Below are positions 22,587 to 33,127 of a DNA stretch of 64,000 nt, piece after piece; the first letter of the stretch is position 1; each line of letters starts with the position of its first letter. The translations under genes were made by a program, and so were the position numbers. The stretch lies in NCBI GenBank assembly GCA_949592205.1, contig CATIUR010000005.1, positions 90,698,777 through 90,762,776 of the forward strand, in the 5' to 3' direction. Under the pieces are notes generated by a model. The model did no database searches. It saw only the letters and a program-made list of their open reading frames with translations, and was not told where the DNA came from. The stretch comes from Helichrysum umbraculigerum. Lineage: Eukaryota; Streptophyta; Magnoliopsida; Asterales; Asteraceae.

Positions 22587-22906
22587 GTACCCGGATGGAG
22601 TAGGATTACTCCAGGATTTTAGCTAGAGTCGCATGGTTTCAACACAACTGCATTAACGGAGATTCTTAGCATTATCTTTTGTAGATTACGATTATGTAAT
22701 AGAATATCCCGCTACACGCGTGGACTCTAGGGGAAACTACATTTTGTATACGAAAACACTAAGTTTTCAAACATTATATCTATGGAATGTACTAATTTAC
22801 AAAACGTCTCATTTAGAGGTCGTTTGCTGTATATCTTGTGCTTTGTATATTGATTAGTAACACCCAGGTATGCTTCCGCAAAACAGTAAATTTCGGGGGT
22901 GTTACA

Positions 22907-23091
22907 TAAATCAATGAGGTAGGGCTTTACTCTCCTTATACCTTTGTTTTTGTCAATATTCTCAATGGGTGAGCCGATATTTCTTACTGATTTTGCAAAG
23001 TATTAGAAATAAAAATTATACAGGGAAAATAATTAGTTTAATTAAAATACACCGCTTCCCCGATAGAACAAAAGTCCAACCGGTTAAGTGT
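22907..23091 (-). other. Leader fragment of element C between D and the PBS
   Basis: About 185 bp of AT-rich, non-coding sequence left of the PBS. On the minus strand this is where the leader before gag should be. Its first bases, TAAAT, are the presumed target duplication of D. Confidence 0.65.
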
Positions 23092-23109
23092 TCCCCGGCA
23101 GCGGCGCCA
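23092..23109 (-). promoter_or_regulatory. Primer binding site, tRNA-Asp type (element C)
   Basis: The minus strand reads TGGCGCCGCTGCCGGGGA, identical to the PBS of B and 6 bases inside the 5' LTR end. Confidence 0.93.
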
Positions 23110-23115
23110 AAAACT

Positions 23116-24668
23116 TGATGTGTGCTAAGTATAGGCAATTATAATCACAAGTTTTAAATTAAGGAAATACAAAATAATACTATCACACAATTCAGGCAAG
23201 ATTAACCCGTTCTTATAATATAGCTTTATAAGTAAGTCCAAGTTTGAACACAAGGAACACAGGAAACATGATTCTAATTTATAACCAATTATCTATTTAT
23301 TCCTAATTACAACTATTTACAATTATAATACAAATAAATGATCCAATTTACAATAATATACAAGATAAGGGGGACGTTTTAGTTCCGAACGAACATATTT
23401 ATAATTGATACAGATTCTAATAGATAAGTTTCAGGAACAACTTAAGAATACTCAATTGGATAGAAGATTATAATTATTCAAACTATTATTTATTAAACTT
23501 ATTATATTTACTTATTTCTATTTGCTTTGTTGGCTATTATTATTGGTGAATTACTAATGTAGAAAATTACTTAAGCTTAAGCTAATCTTCATCATAGCAA
23601 CACAATCATAAGGTTACGCAAAGTATCACTAATTATTAAGATCTATCATCAGTTTATTAATACAATTTCATCGGTATGGCGTGAATCACAATATTACTTT
23701 ATATTAATGAATTATATTCTTCGTCTATCACATAAGGTTAAGATCAAAACATAAACACAATCACTTAATTTATACAAACTTAATATGATCATCCTCGTTT
23801 AATATAAATCGGTCTAACTATGTCAAGAACAATCATCAATATATTATAATAAAGACAATTCTTGTATAATAAACATTCAATAATATAGTTCCAACATAAA
23901 CATAAATTCATATAATAAATTCAATAAACATTCATTCAAATAGTTATAACGAAAATCTAATTCACAAGTAATTCAAATAAACAATATCCATAAATTAACT
24001 CAATAAGGTTATTAAAGTTACAAGGATAAAGAAACCGAACCAATTGTCGAACCAGATTTTTCTAGGGTATAAAACCTTCAAACCCTAGCTCCTTAACCTC
24101 CAAATTCTCACCTTAAGTCGACCTTAAACCCTAATAATCGACTTTTGTATTCTTGAATCGTATATCTCAAACCCTAACTTAAGTCTCTATTTATAGTTTT
24201 GCTGGCCGACCTCCCAACCGCCGGTTGGGTATTCCAACCGCCAGTTAGAACAAGTTGTGTCCTGGTCCAACTCCACGTCTTCCACCGCCTTAATCCTTTA
24301 ATACCCCAACCACCGGTTAGGTAATCCAACCGCCGGTTGCACCTCAATTCCAGAATCTTCCAACTTCGGGTTGGGCTTTACTTTTGGGCTTCTTCTTTTC
24401 TTTAATGGATTTTAATCTTCATTTTGGCCCAATTCTTCAATATTAACATTTTAGTCTTCAATTATTTAAGGTTTAAGCTTCTTTTCTTCATTTCTTTATT
24501 TCCTTCAGTTTTGGATTCGTTCTCGTTCCTTTTTCTTCAATCTTCAATTAAAATACATCTCTGCAAATATTAACAAAATAAGTATCTAAAATCATATAAA
24601 TGCATTAAAATGTATATAAATATAGGGATAAATTACTATAAAATATATTATCTATTTGATGCTTATCA
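23116..24668 (-). repeat. 5' LTR of element C (1,553 bp)
   Basis: Colinear with 5022-6573; ends TGATGTGTGC and GCTTATCA. It is followed by the CGCCT duplication. It carries the anchor TGCTGGCCGACCT (24200-24212) and a palindrome cluster in which several copies are decayed. Confidence 0.93.
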
Positions 24669-24673
24669 CGCCT

Positions 24674-25157
24674 CCTAGTTCTCCAATTCGGCTGGAATAA
24701 TGGTTACCCTAAGAAAATGATTAAAATTCGTATTTAACCCTAAAATCTGCTGGCCGACCTACAATCGCGTCGCGATCTAGGAGATCGCGGCTCTATTAAC
24801 ATAAAATCGCGTCGCGATCTTGCATGGTCGCGTCGCGATCCTTCCCTAAGTCCAAATGATCTGAATTTTTGATATGTTGTAGCCCTATGTGTTCTTTAAA
24901 TTTGGCCACTTGAATCAACTTAATCGGACTCCGTATGAGAAAGTTATGTCCAAAATACTAACGTATAGCCGAAAACTCAGCTTTTACACTTTTCTTCCAT
25001 TTTCAACTCATCTTCCATTCTTTTTTCGATCCAAGCTTCACTTACACCTATTTTGCATATGAAAGAAATAAGTACCTAAAATCACATATATACAATAGAA
25101 GTATATAAAATTATAGGAATATTAATATATAAATATAGTACTTATTTGATGCTATCA
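24674..25157 (-). repeat. 5' LTR of element B, outer part
   Basis: This resumes directly after the second CGCCT (24669-24673) and ends GATGCTATCA at 25157. Together with 4169-5021 it gives an LTR of about 1,337 bp. It carries the anchor TGCTGGCCGACCT (24748-24760) followed by palindromic GATCGCGTCGCGATC-type repeats (24761-24844). A hAT-like MITE inserted exactly at its end. Confidence 0.85.
24761..24844. repeat. Palindrome cluster TCGCGTCGCGA in the LTR of element B
   Basis: There are three near-perfect copies of ATCGCGTCGCGATC and one half copy (GAGATCGCGG) in about 84 bp. They directly follow the 13-bp anchor that B shares with C. Each unit could fold or could bind a dimeric factor; that is inference. 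Confidence 0.8.
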
Positions 25158-25158
25158 G

Positions 25159-25505
25159 TAGGGGTGTGCAAAACACGGTTCGAACCGTGAGAACCGGAAA
25201 ACCGTACCGGAACCGTACCGTCCCGTACTGAACCGCTTCTCTATGGTACGGTTCTCGGTTCTAATATTTGTAGTTTCACAGTTTGCGGTTCGGTTCGGTT
25301 CGGGCCGGTTCTACCCTTAGGGGTGTGCAAAACACGATTCGAACCGTGAGAACCGGCAAACCGTACCAGAACCATACCGTCCCATACTGAACCGCTTCTC
25401 TACGGTACGGTTCTCGGTTCTAATATTTGTAGTTTCACGGTTCGCGGTTCGGTTCGGTTCGGTTCGGATCGGGTCAGGCCGGTTCTAGCACTTTGCACAG
25501 GCCTA
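25159..25505. mobile_element. hAT-like MITE with partial internal tandem duplication (347 bp)
   Basis: The ends are TAGGGGTGTGCAAAA and TTTGCACAGGCCTA, imperfect inverted repeats. A perfect 8-bp duplication GCTATCAG flanks it (25151-25158 and 25506-25513), diagnostic of hAT insertion. Inside, a second copy begins at 25318 and repeats the first 159 bp with few changes, but the first copy lacks the 3' terminus. Both copies are rich in GGTTCGGTTCGG and GAACCGTACCG. It inserted exactly at the end of the LTR of B. Confidence 0.9.
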
Positions 25506-25513
25506 GCTATCAG

Positions 25514-25825
25514 TTAAACCTCTATGTAAATCGAAATGGCATAAAATCTTCAGAAAATGGAGTCAGTGTGTGTGGGTTTTGGGTCACTGGGTAGCGGATA
25601 ATGGAAAAAGGTATTGGTTTTGTTAAAAGATTGATATTTACAATTCTTTAAAAACTTCCGCATTTCAAAATTTTGAAAATATTTAGTATTGTTCTTTTGA
25701 GAACCGTAAAGTAAAAGATTGGGGATATGTTAGCTGCAAACACTTGCAAGCTTGCAGCAAGTAAGTAGTTGCATGCACATACCAGTTTTGAGTGGTTTTG
25801 GCTTGGGGGTTGTCTCATAGACCAA
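25514..25825. other. AT-rich flank, no feature recognised
   Basis: Non-coding by my reading. This is the first sequence outside element B. Removing the MITE predicts GTTAA as the 5-bp target duplication of B. Confidence 0.5.
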
Positions 25826-26187
25826 GGCCTAAGAGCACACGGTACGCGGTGACATGGCATCAGTGTTCTACGACGAGAACGTCGGGCATCGACGTTCTGC
25901 CAGCCCGTGTCGGCGTTCTTGCCGGTGTTCTGGCAAATTTTTCATGCCACCGTTTGTATCCGGACGGCGGAGAAACCCAACGTTCAAGCGATTATTTTGT
26001 TTTTCTATTTCTTTTGCATGCAGAAATCATGGGTTGTATATGTTTTTCGTTGTATATCTGGTCGAATTTTGTATTCTTTTTGGATCTTGCCACCGGAGTC
26101 ATGAAGGGGAAGACGATGGGGAAAGAAAGAGGGTAGTTGCGTATTGTTTGGACTTTGGTCCACATTCACACGTTTTATCAATTTCCA

Positions 26188-26277
<90 letters not shown>

Positions 26278-26470
26278 TTATTTGTTTTTTATATATTAAT
26301 TTATACAATTATCTTCATTAAAAAATCAAATAAAACAAATAATAAAAAACTTCAGAACACTGTCCAGAACACTGAGAATTCAGTTTCACCACACCACAAA
26401 ATCCTCATTTTCAACATTCTCCAAAACACTGTCCCAGAACACCGACACCACACCCTGTACTCTAAGGTCC
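25826..26470. mobile_element. Possible Harbinger-like non-autonomous element
   Basis: The left end GGCCTAAGAGCACACGG and the inverted right end GGACCTTAGAGTACAGGG are similar over about 17 bp. Both are followed inside by TGTTCTGG-like subterminal motifs. I could not fix a target duplication. An (AAT)n microsatellite lies in the middle. This could instead be two unrelated sequences. Confidence 0.4.
26188..26277. repeat. (AAT)n microsatellite
   Basis: About 30 perfect trinucleotide repeats. They create a spurious poly-Asn or poly-Tyr reading frame. Confidence 0.98.
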
Positions 26471-26709
26471 TACTCATCCCAAATCGAAAAGGGGTTGGGT
26501 TTTTCAATTAAACTTTTTTGACTTTTTTTTAAGAAAAAAAATAGACAATCGTATTATTAATTAATAAATTTAAAAGCTGAAGTACTTATTATTATTACTA
26601 CGTATGTTAAGATTGAGTTGATTTAATTCAATAGAATGAATCTGGGTTTGAATTATGAATTTTTAATAATAATAATAATGTGAAAAGAAAGAGAAATGTG
26701 CTTTGGGGT

Positions 26710-27513
26710 TAGAGATGGCAATGGATGGGATATGGATCGGATGATGCCATATCCACATCCATATCCATTTAAATATTTTCGGCCACATCCATATCCATAT
26801 CCATTAAATTTCAATTCATCCATCCATATCCATATCCGATGGATTAAGCGGGTAAATGGATGCCCATTGGATATTCAAAAAATGTTTAAAAAATTTTCTA
26901 ATGTAAAATGAAACTAACAAATATTGTGACCAAAAGATATATATAACATTACATAAGGAAATATAGTCACAATAGCGTTTAATCACTGTCTTTAATGAAG
27001 CATAATTTGTTACAATTACAAGTAAACATATATGTTGTCGAATGTAAATGTATAATCTCTATGTTTATCGACTAATATCACATGTTATAATTGTCATCTA
27101 TCGTGTATTGTGACTTCACTATATGATCGAAAACAAAATTTGACTCGACTTGATATATTTATGCATTTGAATTTGCTATATAAATCTATAATACAAAAAA
27201 AAACATCAAATATAGATTATATATTTTAAATTATGACTTTCTATGATCAATAACATAATAATAGTTTATAGATTATATGTATGTGGACATGTAACTTTAT
27301 ATGATATGCATGTATATATATATGTTTATGTATTTTGGGTGATAATGGATATATCCATGGGTGATAAACTGTCATCCATATCCGATCCACTAATCATCCA
27401 CATCCATATCCATATCCATATCCACTATTCATCCATTAAGATCGTCCATATCCACCATTAAGTGGATGGATCGGATGGATATTCAGTGGATCGGGTAACC
27501 CTTGCCATCCCTA
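26710..27513. mobile_element. hAT-like non-autonomous element (804 bp)
   Basis: The ends TAGAGATGGCAA and TTGCCATCCCTA are inverted repeats. A perfect 8-bp duplication TTTGGGGT flanks it (26702-26709, 27514-27521). The two subterminal zones carry many CCATATCCAT / GGATATGG units in both orientations. No transposase is present. Confidence 0.88.
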
Positions 27514-27521
27514 TTTGGGGT

Positions 27522-27875
27522 GTTTAGGAGAGACAAGACTCCTTTGGTGAACCGTGAACATAATTGTATCTCTCTACAAAAACCTCTCTCCTATTAAAAA
27601 TCTATCTCCTCTCGTTTGCGAGTAGACACAAGCGGCCACGGAAAAGTTTGTTATTTTCAAATTCAAATTCAAATTGATTATTAAATTTGTGTTGGCCTAA
27701 GTAAATAAGTAACTAATATCGAAACCAATAGTTGATAGACCTTTTTTTTTTATTTGTAAAAAGCAAATTATATTAAACTTTTGTACAAGTAAAAGTTGTA
27801 GATGGTAAGTTTGTCATGAACTAATAATACTACTCCATACCAAATTATGTGATTACAAAATTTTTGTACCTCCTC
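27522..27875. other. AT-rich intergenic sequence
   Basis: No coding frame, RNA gene or terminal motif recognised. Confidence 0.5.
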
Positions 27876-28297
27876 TTAAGCATTAATATACATGTAAGTC
27901 ATTAAACTTTGTGAAAATATTCGATTGGGGTAATTATATTTGTTTGTTAACAAACCCATAACCTAATTACACGAGATAGACTTCATGGATACTATAGAAT
28001 GCAATATTTTCTCATTCCACACATGTATGAACAAACAAAGATTAATTACTCCATTCGAATATTTCCTCAAGTTAAATGATCTACGTGAATATTTTCGTTA
28101 AGTTTAATGCCCTACCTGTGTATCAAACCCATGTACATATATCAAAATCAGGACCACGACAAATAATAACCGATAGAACGGGAAAGAACTATCTTTTTAA
28201 GCAGTCAAGTTATGGGTTTGTGTTAACAAACAAAGATAATCACCTCAATTGAATATTTTTGCAAAGTTTAATGACCTATGTGTATATTAAGTATTAA
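27876..28297. mobile_element. Fold-back MITE with arms of about 95 bp
   Basis: The arms (27876-27968 and about 28203-28297) are imperfect inverted copies; TAATATACA, GTCATTAAACTTTG and TGTTTGTTAACA are shared. A spacer of about 235 bp separates them. The termini resemble TTAA. Its class (Tourist-like or other) is not certain. Confidence 0.7.
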
Positions 28298-28820
28298 CAC
28301 ATGATATAAATTTGGAGTTTTGAACTTCTTTTGCTCAGCTAAATAAGTCTAAAAGGTTGAAAATTTCTGACAAATAAAAAAGTAAGTGGTTTGAGTCAGG
28401 TGAAGCTTCGTATTTGAAGTTTGCATGTCACGTGAACCTTTGTATTTGAATTGTTCTCATGGTAAAAATGAACACATAAAATGCTACGATTATTTTGAAT
28501 TCTCATTACAAGTTTTATTTCAACGTATAAACTCATATAAAGTAAATGATCGACATAATCTTATATAATAAATAATCCTACATTTAACACAAATATAGTT
28601 TTTAATATACAAAAGAGCAACTATACTTTGTCTTTATTTTTCTTGAAACAATGAATATTTGAGAAGAAACGTATCAAAGGCTAATACTTACTTAATATAG
28701 AGAAGGGAGATAAGTAAATGAGAGCTGACAATTGTCCTCATCACTTTTATTTTTATAAAATTAACTGGGTTTTAAACCCGTGCGATGCACTGCAATGCAA
28801 AAATACAATTAAAAATAATA
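28298..28820. other. AT-rich intergenic sequence
   Basis: No gene. From about 28767 it carries GGGTTTTAAACCCGTGCG, which resembles the inverted end of a larger element closing near 29326 (GCTTTGCGCGGGTACAAC). If so, the Stowaway at 28821 is nested in it. Confidence 0.4.
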
Positions 28821-29018
28821 CTGTCTCCGTCCTAGTCAAAGTATCTATTTTGACTTTGCATACAGTTTAAGGATTCTTTACCAACTACATTTTTCACCAA
28901 TCAAATAACATATCTAACCACTGATTTTTTTTTCCCGATTGGATATAACATGGAAGTGGACATTTATTTGGGATAACTTATAATAGTAATATGGAAACTT
29001 GTGATGGGATGGAGGGAG
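28821..29018. mobile_element. Stowaway-like MITE (198 bp)
   Basis: The ends CTGTCTCCGTCC and GGATGGAGGGAG are flanked by TA. This is the CTCCCTCCGTCC family common in plants, a Tc1/mariner derivative without transposase. The left end is degenerate. Confidence 0.8.
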
Positions 29019-30909
29019 TACTAGTAAGTAGTAATAAAATTTTCTTTCCTTATATAAATTTCGAAGAGGGGGCCGCCTACATTCTTACGGCATTGCGTAT
29101 GACTATATATATATCACTATATATATATCAAACACAACGTGAAAATCATTGTGTATGACTATATATCAAACACAACGTGAAAATCATTGGGGAACAATCT
29201 TAAAGTGACTTGAATGCATGAAAAAAACCAGATGAATTACCGGCAATTTGTGTAACACAAAGAAAAATCATCACAAAATTATCTGAAATTATTCGCAGCC
29301 GCAGCTTTGCGCGGGTACAACATTAGTAGAAAGATAATATTTGTACGCATTCTCGAAACGGAGAGCGTGACTTTATTCCATCATCCATGTAATGTCGCCG
29401 GCCTCACAACTTCATTTTGTCCTTAGCAATTCCGTTTGGGCCTACATTCCTACCAACCTACCTAATGAAAAGAACACACTCTCCCACCCTTTAGATAATT
29501 AATGGAAAGTGATTCTTACGTACACTATCAAAAAAATTTCGTAAATAACTAAGTGTGTTTCGTGATGTTGTATACTTTAAAGCATAATTAATGGTGTACG
29601 AAAAAAATTTAGTGGTTTACAATTCATAACCTATAATTAATAGCGATGTCAAATAACTTTCTAACTATTGAAGGAACACAATTAAAATTCTTTTTCAATC
29701 AAAATAGTACTTAATCAATCAATGCTAGCTAGTATATATGTTTGCCTGTGTAAAAAGCGAGTAGTCATTACACAAATGATAATGCATTATATATACACGG
29801 CTTAGCGTTATAGGTTACGCACCCGTTATTCAGCTTTTGATATCAATTAGGTTTGAAAAGAATGTATCATCTGTATCTATTGAATTTTTGTCATTAGTAT
29901 GAACATCGAGTTTAATTTTTAGACTCCTTAATAACAACTTTAACATGTAAATGTTGACAAAATTATCGACCATGGAAAAAAAGACTGGAAATGACTGAAA
30001 TTGGACTGAGACTGGACTGAAATTCTAAGAAAAACCGGAAAACTGGAAAAATACTGTACTGAAACTGGACCAGTCCTAGAAAAGACTGATTTTTAATTTT
30101 CTATTAAAAAATGGACTGTTTTGAACTTGACTGAAAACCAGTTTAAACCAGTTTTGCTCATCTCTATGTATAGGTATAGAGTTTTCAATGGTAATTTAGT
30201 AAATCTAATGAACATAAGTTCTTGATCAACATGTTAATCGTTTGATATCATTTGGGTCGATCTTTTGAAAGTTGCATTTGATGAAGGGGACATATTCACT
30301 AATTTAACTCTCGAATCATGATTTATTCACAAACATAGTTCAATACATGCAATTAAACTGTTAGTGCAAACTCAAGTTCACATCGAAAATCTAAAGAAAT
30401 TAATGTATTTATATAAGTTTACGTGCTAAGCTACTTCCTTATACCAATTGGTTTTAGAATGAAACTTCAGTGGGCTTATACGTTAGACATGTTGCGCTAT
30501 GATCGGTCCTAACAATAGGGATAATCAAGCAAATTTAGTTGATTACACATATCTATTTTAGGGAGTGAACAATTGAATTCGGACAACTAAAAGGTAGAGG
30601 ATCAAATTGGAACGCCTAAAATTAGGGGAATGAGGGACATGTCAAATTTGCTACATTTTAATACAAATTTAGCTTAGATTCACTACATTTTAACAAGAAA
30701 ATACTACATTTTTACATATACAAATTGACTGCATTTTAACAGTACTGCATTTTATCCACTACAAATTTGTCCTAAAATGCATCAAATTCGGTATGACTCG
30801 CCTTTCTCTCACAACCTTATCCAATCAAAAAAAAAATTTAGAACTATAAATTTGAGATGGAGGGGGTACATTTTTTGTTAAAAAAAAAACGTATGGATGT
30901 CTAGTTGAT
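29019..30909. other. AT-rich intergenic sequence with small repeats
   Basis: No gene found. A 24-bp unit containing CAAACACAACGTGAAAATC occurs twice (near 29129 and 29167). Near 29975-30165 there is a stretch rich in GGACTG/AACCAGTTT ending in TTTTGCTCATCTCT, which resembles the end of a hAT-like MITE whose other end I could not place. Confidence 0.45.
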
Positions 30910-31220
30910 GTTTAAGTTTTTAATCAAGGGTTATGTGTTTTTTAATGTATATAACTATGCGTTGATCTTCATTGTGTGTACGCAACAAAATTGACCGTCA
31001 TTGTATGTACGAAACTATTTATTTTTGTACACTGTGTGTATTTTGGTGACGTGTTATCAGTTATAAGGTGATACGTAACATCTTTACAAGTTGACAAGTC
31101 ACCAAAATATACACAATTTAAATAATAAATAGTTTCGTACATACAATATCGGTCAATTTTATAATATACACACAATTAAAGTCAACGCATAGTTATATAT
31201 ATTAAAAAAATACTTAAACC
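30910..31220. mobile_element. Fold-back MITE with arms of about 140 bp
   Basis: The arms (about 30910-31053 and 31090-31220) are inverted copies sharing TATATAACTATGCGTTGA, TATGTACGAAACTATTTA and TTTTGGTGAC. The loop is under 40 bp. Such a transcript would fold into a near-perfect hairpin, a good small-RNA source (inference). Confidence 0.8.
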
Positions 31221-31908
31221 TTTAATTAATTAAAGGAAGTACAAAGACCACTTAGACAACTCCCAACAGTGTTTTCATCACTTCCTTCTTCCCTTGTGCC
31301 AGCTCAGCGCCACGTCAGTACATCCAAAACTGACGAAAGACTGACAAAGCAATACCAACAATCATTTCTTCCTTTAATTTTTAGGCTCCACACTTAACAA
31401 TATACCTACATTTACATACATAAATAAAAAATAACAATACATTAAATATAAGTTGGGACCCGTGAAATACACCTCTCATTTCTTCGGTTTACCGAAGAAG
31501 GACCAAGTGACGAAAGGAATGAAAGGGTTGTGCCAATGGGTGACGAAAGGAAGGGCTCGTCGGTTCTCAAACCGCACAAACCGTTGGCACAAGCCTTACT
31601 ACGTATATCATTAGTTATAAAATCCAAATAATAAAACAATTTATATATTAAGAAGCTATCCCAACAAACCCACATATAGAAGCACTTGTTGGAAACTAAA
31701 ATTCAAAGTCTACATTTATGAAAGACGTGTGAAATCAGGTGCCAACGTTATCGATAATCCAATTAGTTTAATTAACTGATAAACCCATATCAACAAACCC
31801 GTCTTAAGAATGGCTTACTCAACCAACTCCAACTAACAATAAACCGTAACTTCAATTAACATTCAGACGTTCGTTGATGAAAAGTTATATTATAACGATT
31901 TCTTGATA
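31221..31908. other. AT-rich intergenic sequence
   Basis: No gene recognised. CAACTCCCAACAGTG near 31260 and CCGTTGGCACAAGCC near 31580 resemble ends seen in Harbinger-like MITEs, but I could not match them as a pair. Confidence 0.4.
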
Positions 31909-32125
31909 CTCATTCCGTCCCAATTTAACTGTCTCCTTCCGTCCTAATTTAATTGTCTACTACTAAAATGCACACAGGTTTATGAAAGTACATTGAATAC
32001 CGTGTCAAGCGATAGGATTTACTATCTACCCACTAAAACTCTTTTTCATTAGTTGAAATCAAAAGAGACTAATTTTTGGACATCCCAAAATGAAATAGCG
32101 GATAATTAAATTGGGAGGGATGGAG
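31909..32125. mobile_element. Stowaway-like MITE (217 bp)
   Basis: The ends CTCATTCCGTCCCAATTTAA and TTAAATTGGGAGGGATGGAG are inverted repeats flanked by TA (31907-31908, 32126-32127). A second CTTCCGTCCTAATTTAA copy follows the left end. Confidence 0.88.
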
Positions 32126-33026
32126 TAATTAAAATACAAAAGATGAAAAGATAAATCAAAGCAAGAAGTGGAAACATATATATATGCATGAACGATAGAA
32201 ATCATGAAAACGATTGAGAAAAGAAAAACTTAACATATAGCCAATTAACTCAAAGTAGATCGCCAAATGTTATGAATTAGGGTTTGAGAACAGGGTGATG
32301 AGATGATATCTTGAATATTCTTCATGAATTGTATGTGTGAATCGGTTTTCGAAAGAAATATAGATTTCGGTCATCTAATAAATATACTTGGGTGTTACGA
32401 AACATGTCTTGGGATTATATATTTATATATCAAAGATAAATGCGTTTTATGTTTGAAGTTAGAAAAATCAATGTCTTTATTTATTTAAAGAGATTAGTAT
32501 TTGATGATTCATCGAACACGTCCCTAATGTCTATTATATGCACCCTACTTACGTTTACTATTTTAATACATTCAACTTTCAAAAATCATTTTTCTAATGT
32601 ATTTTAAACGGATGTCACATCAGCAAAATACATTAAAATATGATTTTTGAAAAGTCGAATGCATTAAAAATAACAAACGATAGTAGAATACACACAATAT
32701 ACATTAGAAACGAGTTGATGGATTCTCAAATATTTATCTCTTATTTAAAATGTATACTAAACGCCAAAATTAATTCCGAAGCTTAAAACCGGCGCGCTAA
32801 GACTGAAAAAAATTAAGCACTTGTCAAAGAAATGAACGAAAACTAAAACCGAAAATTTTAGCGCATTGGTATGAAAATTGGAATACTGTTAGTTGTATGT
32901 ATTTCCATGCTATCAGATCAGAGAGATACAAAAAGTCCATGCTATCGGATCAGAGAGATACGAAAAGTAGAAATTAGTCTGGTGCGTGTATCCAAAAGTT
33001 AGCAAACCTTTTGCGTTCTTTACTTC

Positions 33027-33029
<3 letters not shown>
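32126..33029. other. AT-rich intergenic sequence
   Basis: No gene found. It contains a short direct repeat (about 32 bp, near 32906-32965) around CCATGCTATCGGATCAGAG. Confidence 0.5.

Positions 33030-33096
<67 letters not shown>
33030..33096. repeat. (TA)n microsatellite
   Basis: A perfect AT dinucleotide run of about 66 bp, close to the left end of solo LTR K. Confidence 0.98.
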
Positions 33097-33099
<3 letters not shown>

Positions 33100-33127
33100 T
33101 AAATGGAGTTTATTCAACTATCCAGAT

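Larger units (their letters stand above)
7698..22906 (+). mobile_element. Element D: Tekay/Del-type chromovirus, 5'-truncated, interrupted by E
   Basis: D runs from the middle of gag (about 7698) through protease, RT, RNase H and the first part of integrase to 10918, resumes after E at 19520, and ends with PPT and 3' LTR (20472-22906). The 5' LTR, PBS and N-terminal Gag are missing. The remaining frame has no stop apart from the insertion of E, so D was fairly young when truncated. It sits in antisense orientation inside element C. Confidence 0.9.
20472..22906 (+). repeat. 3' LTR of element D (2,435 bp)
   Basis: It begins TGTAACACCTGC after the PPT and ends GGGGGTGTTACA. The 5 bases after it are TAAAT, the presumed target duplication, whose partner was deleted. 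It contains a C/A-rich leader, a putative donor at 21188, an array of about 20 CGTCGCA/TGCGACG motifs (21345-21662), and candidate splice sites at 21955, 22040 and 22586. Parts of the 3' half are clearly homologous to the LTR of element I. Confidence 0.9.
5022..24668 (-). mobile_element. Element C: Athila-like retrotransposon, coding region lost, hosts D and E
   Basis: The 3' LTR is 5022-6573 and the 5' LTR is 23116-24668 on the minus strand; they are colinear, 1,552 and 1,553 bp, and differ at roughly 2% by my line-by-line reading. A perfect CGCCT target duplication (5017-5021 and 24669-24673) proves one insertion into the LTR of B. The PBS (23092-23109) and a polypurine tract (6574-6591) are in place. 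Between them only about 185 bp of leader and 1.1 kb of 3' region belong to C. No Athila gag, protease, RT or integrase remains. Element D occupies the rest. Confidence 0.93.
2799..25157 (-). mobile_element. Element B: Athila-like Ty3/Gypsy retrotransposon, 5' part, interrupted by C
   Basis: On the minus strand: a 5' LTR in two pieces (24674-25157 and 4169-5021), a tRNA-Asp primer binding site (4145-4162), a leader of about 150 bp, and a gag reaching the boundary with A at 2799. The LTR is split at 5021/24674 by element C, with CGCCT duplicated on both sides. The LTR start (TGATGTGT on the plus strand), the LTR end (GCTATCA) and the PBS match those of C, so B and C belong to one superfamily. 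The pol part, if it survives, lies left of A. Confidence 0.85.

Noticed and set aside
22341..22622. 93-codon frame in the LTR of D
   Set aside because: No motif; lies across the putative second intron.
26099..26511. Poly-Asn and poly-Tyr reading frames
   Set aside because: Translation of the (AAT)n microsatellite.
31240..31680. Harbinger-like MITE
   Set aside because: The two candidate ends do not match well enough as an inverted pair and no TWA duplication could be set.
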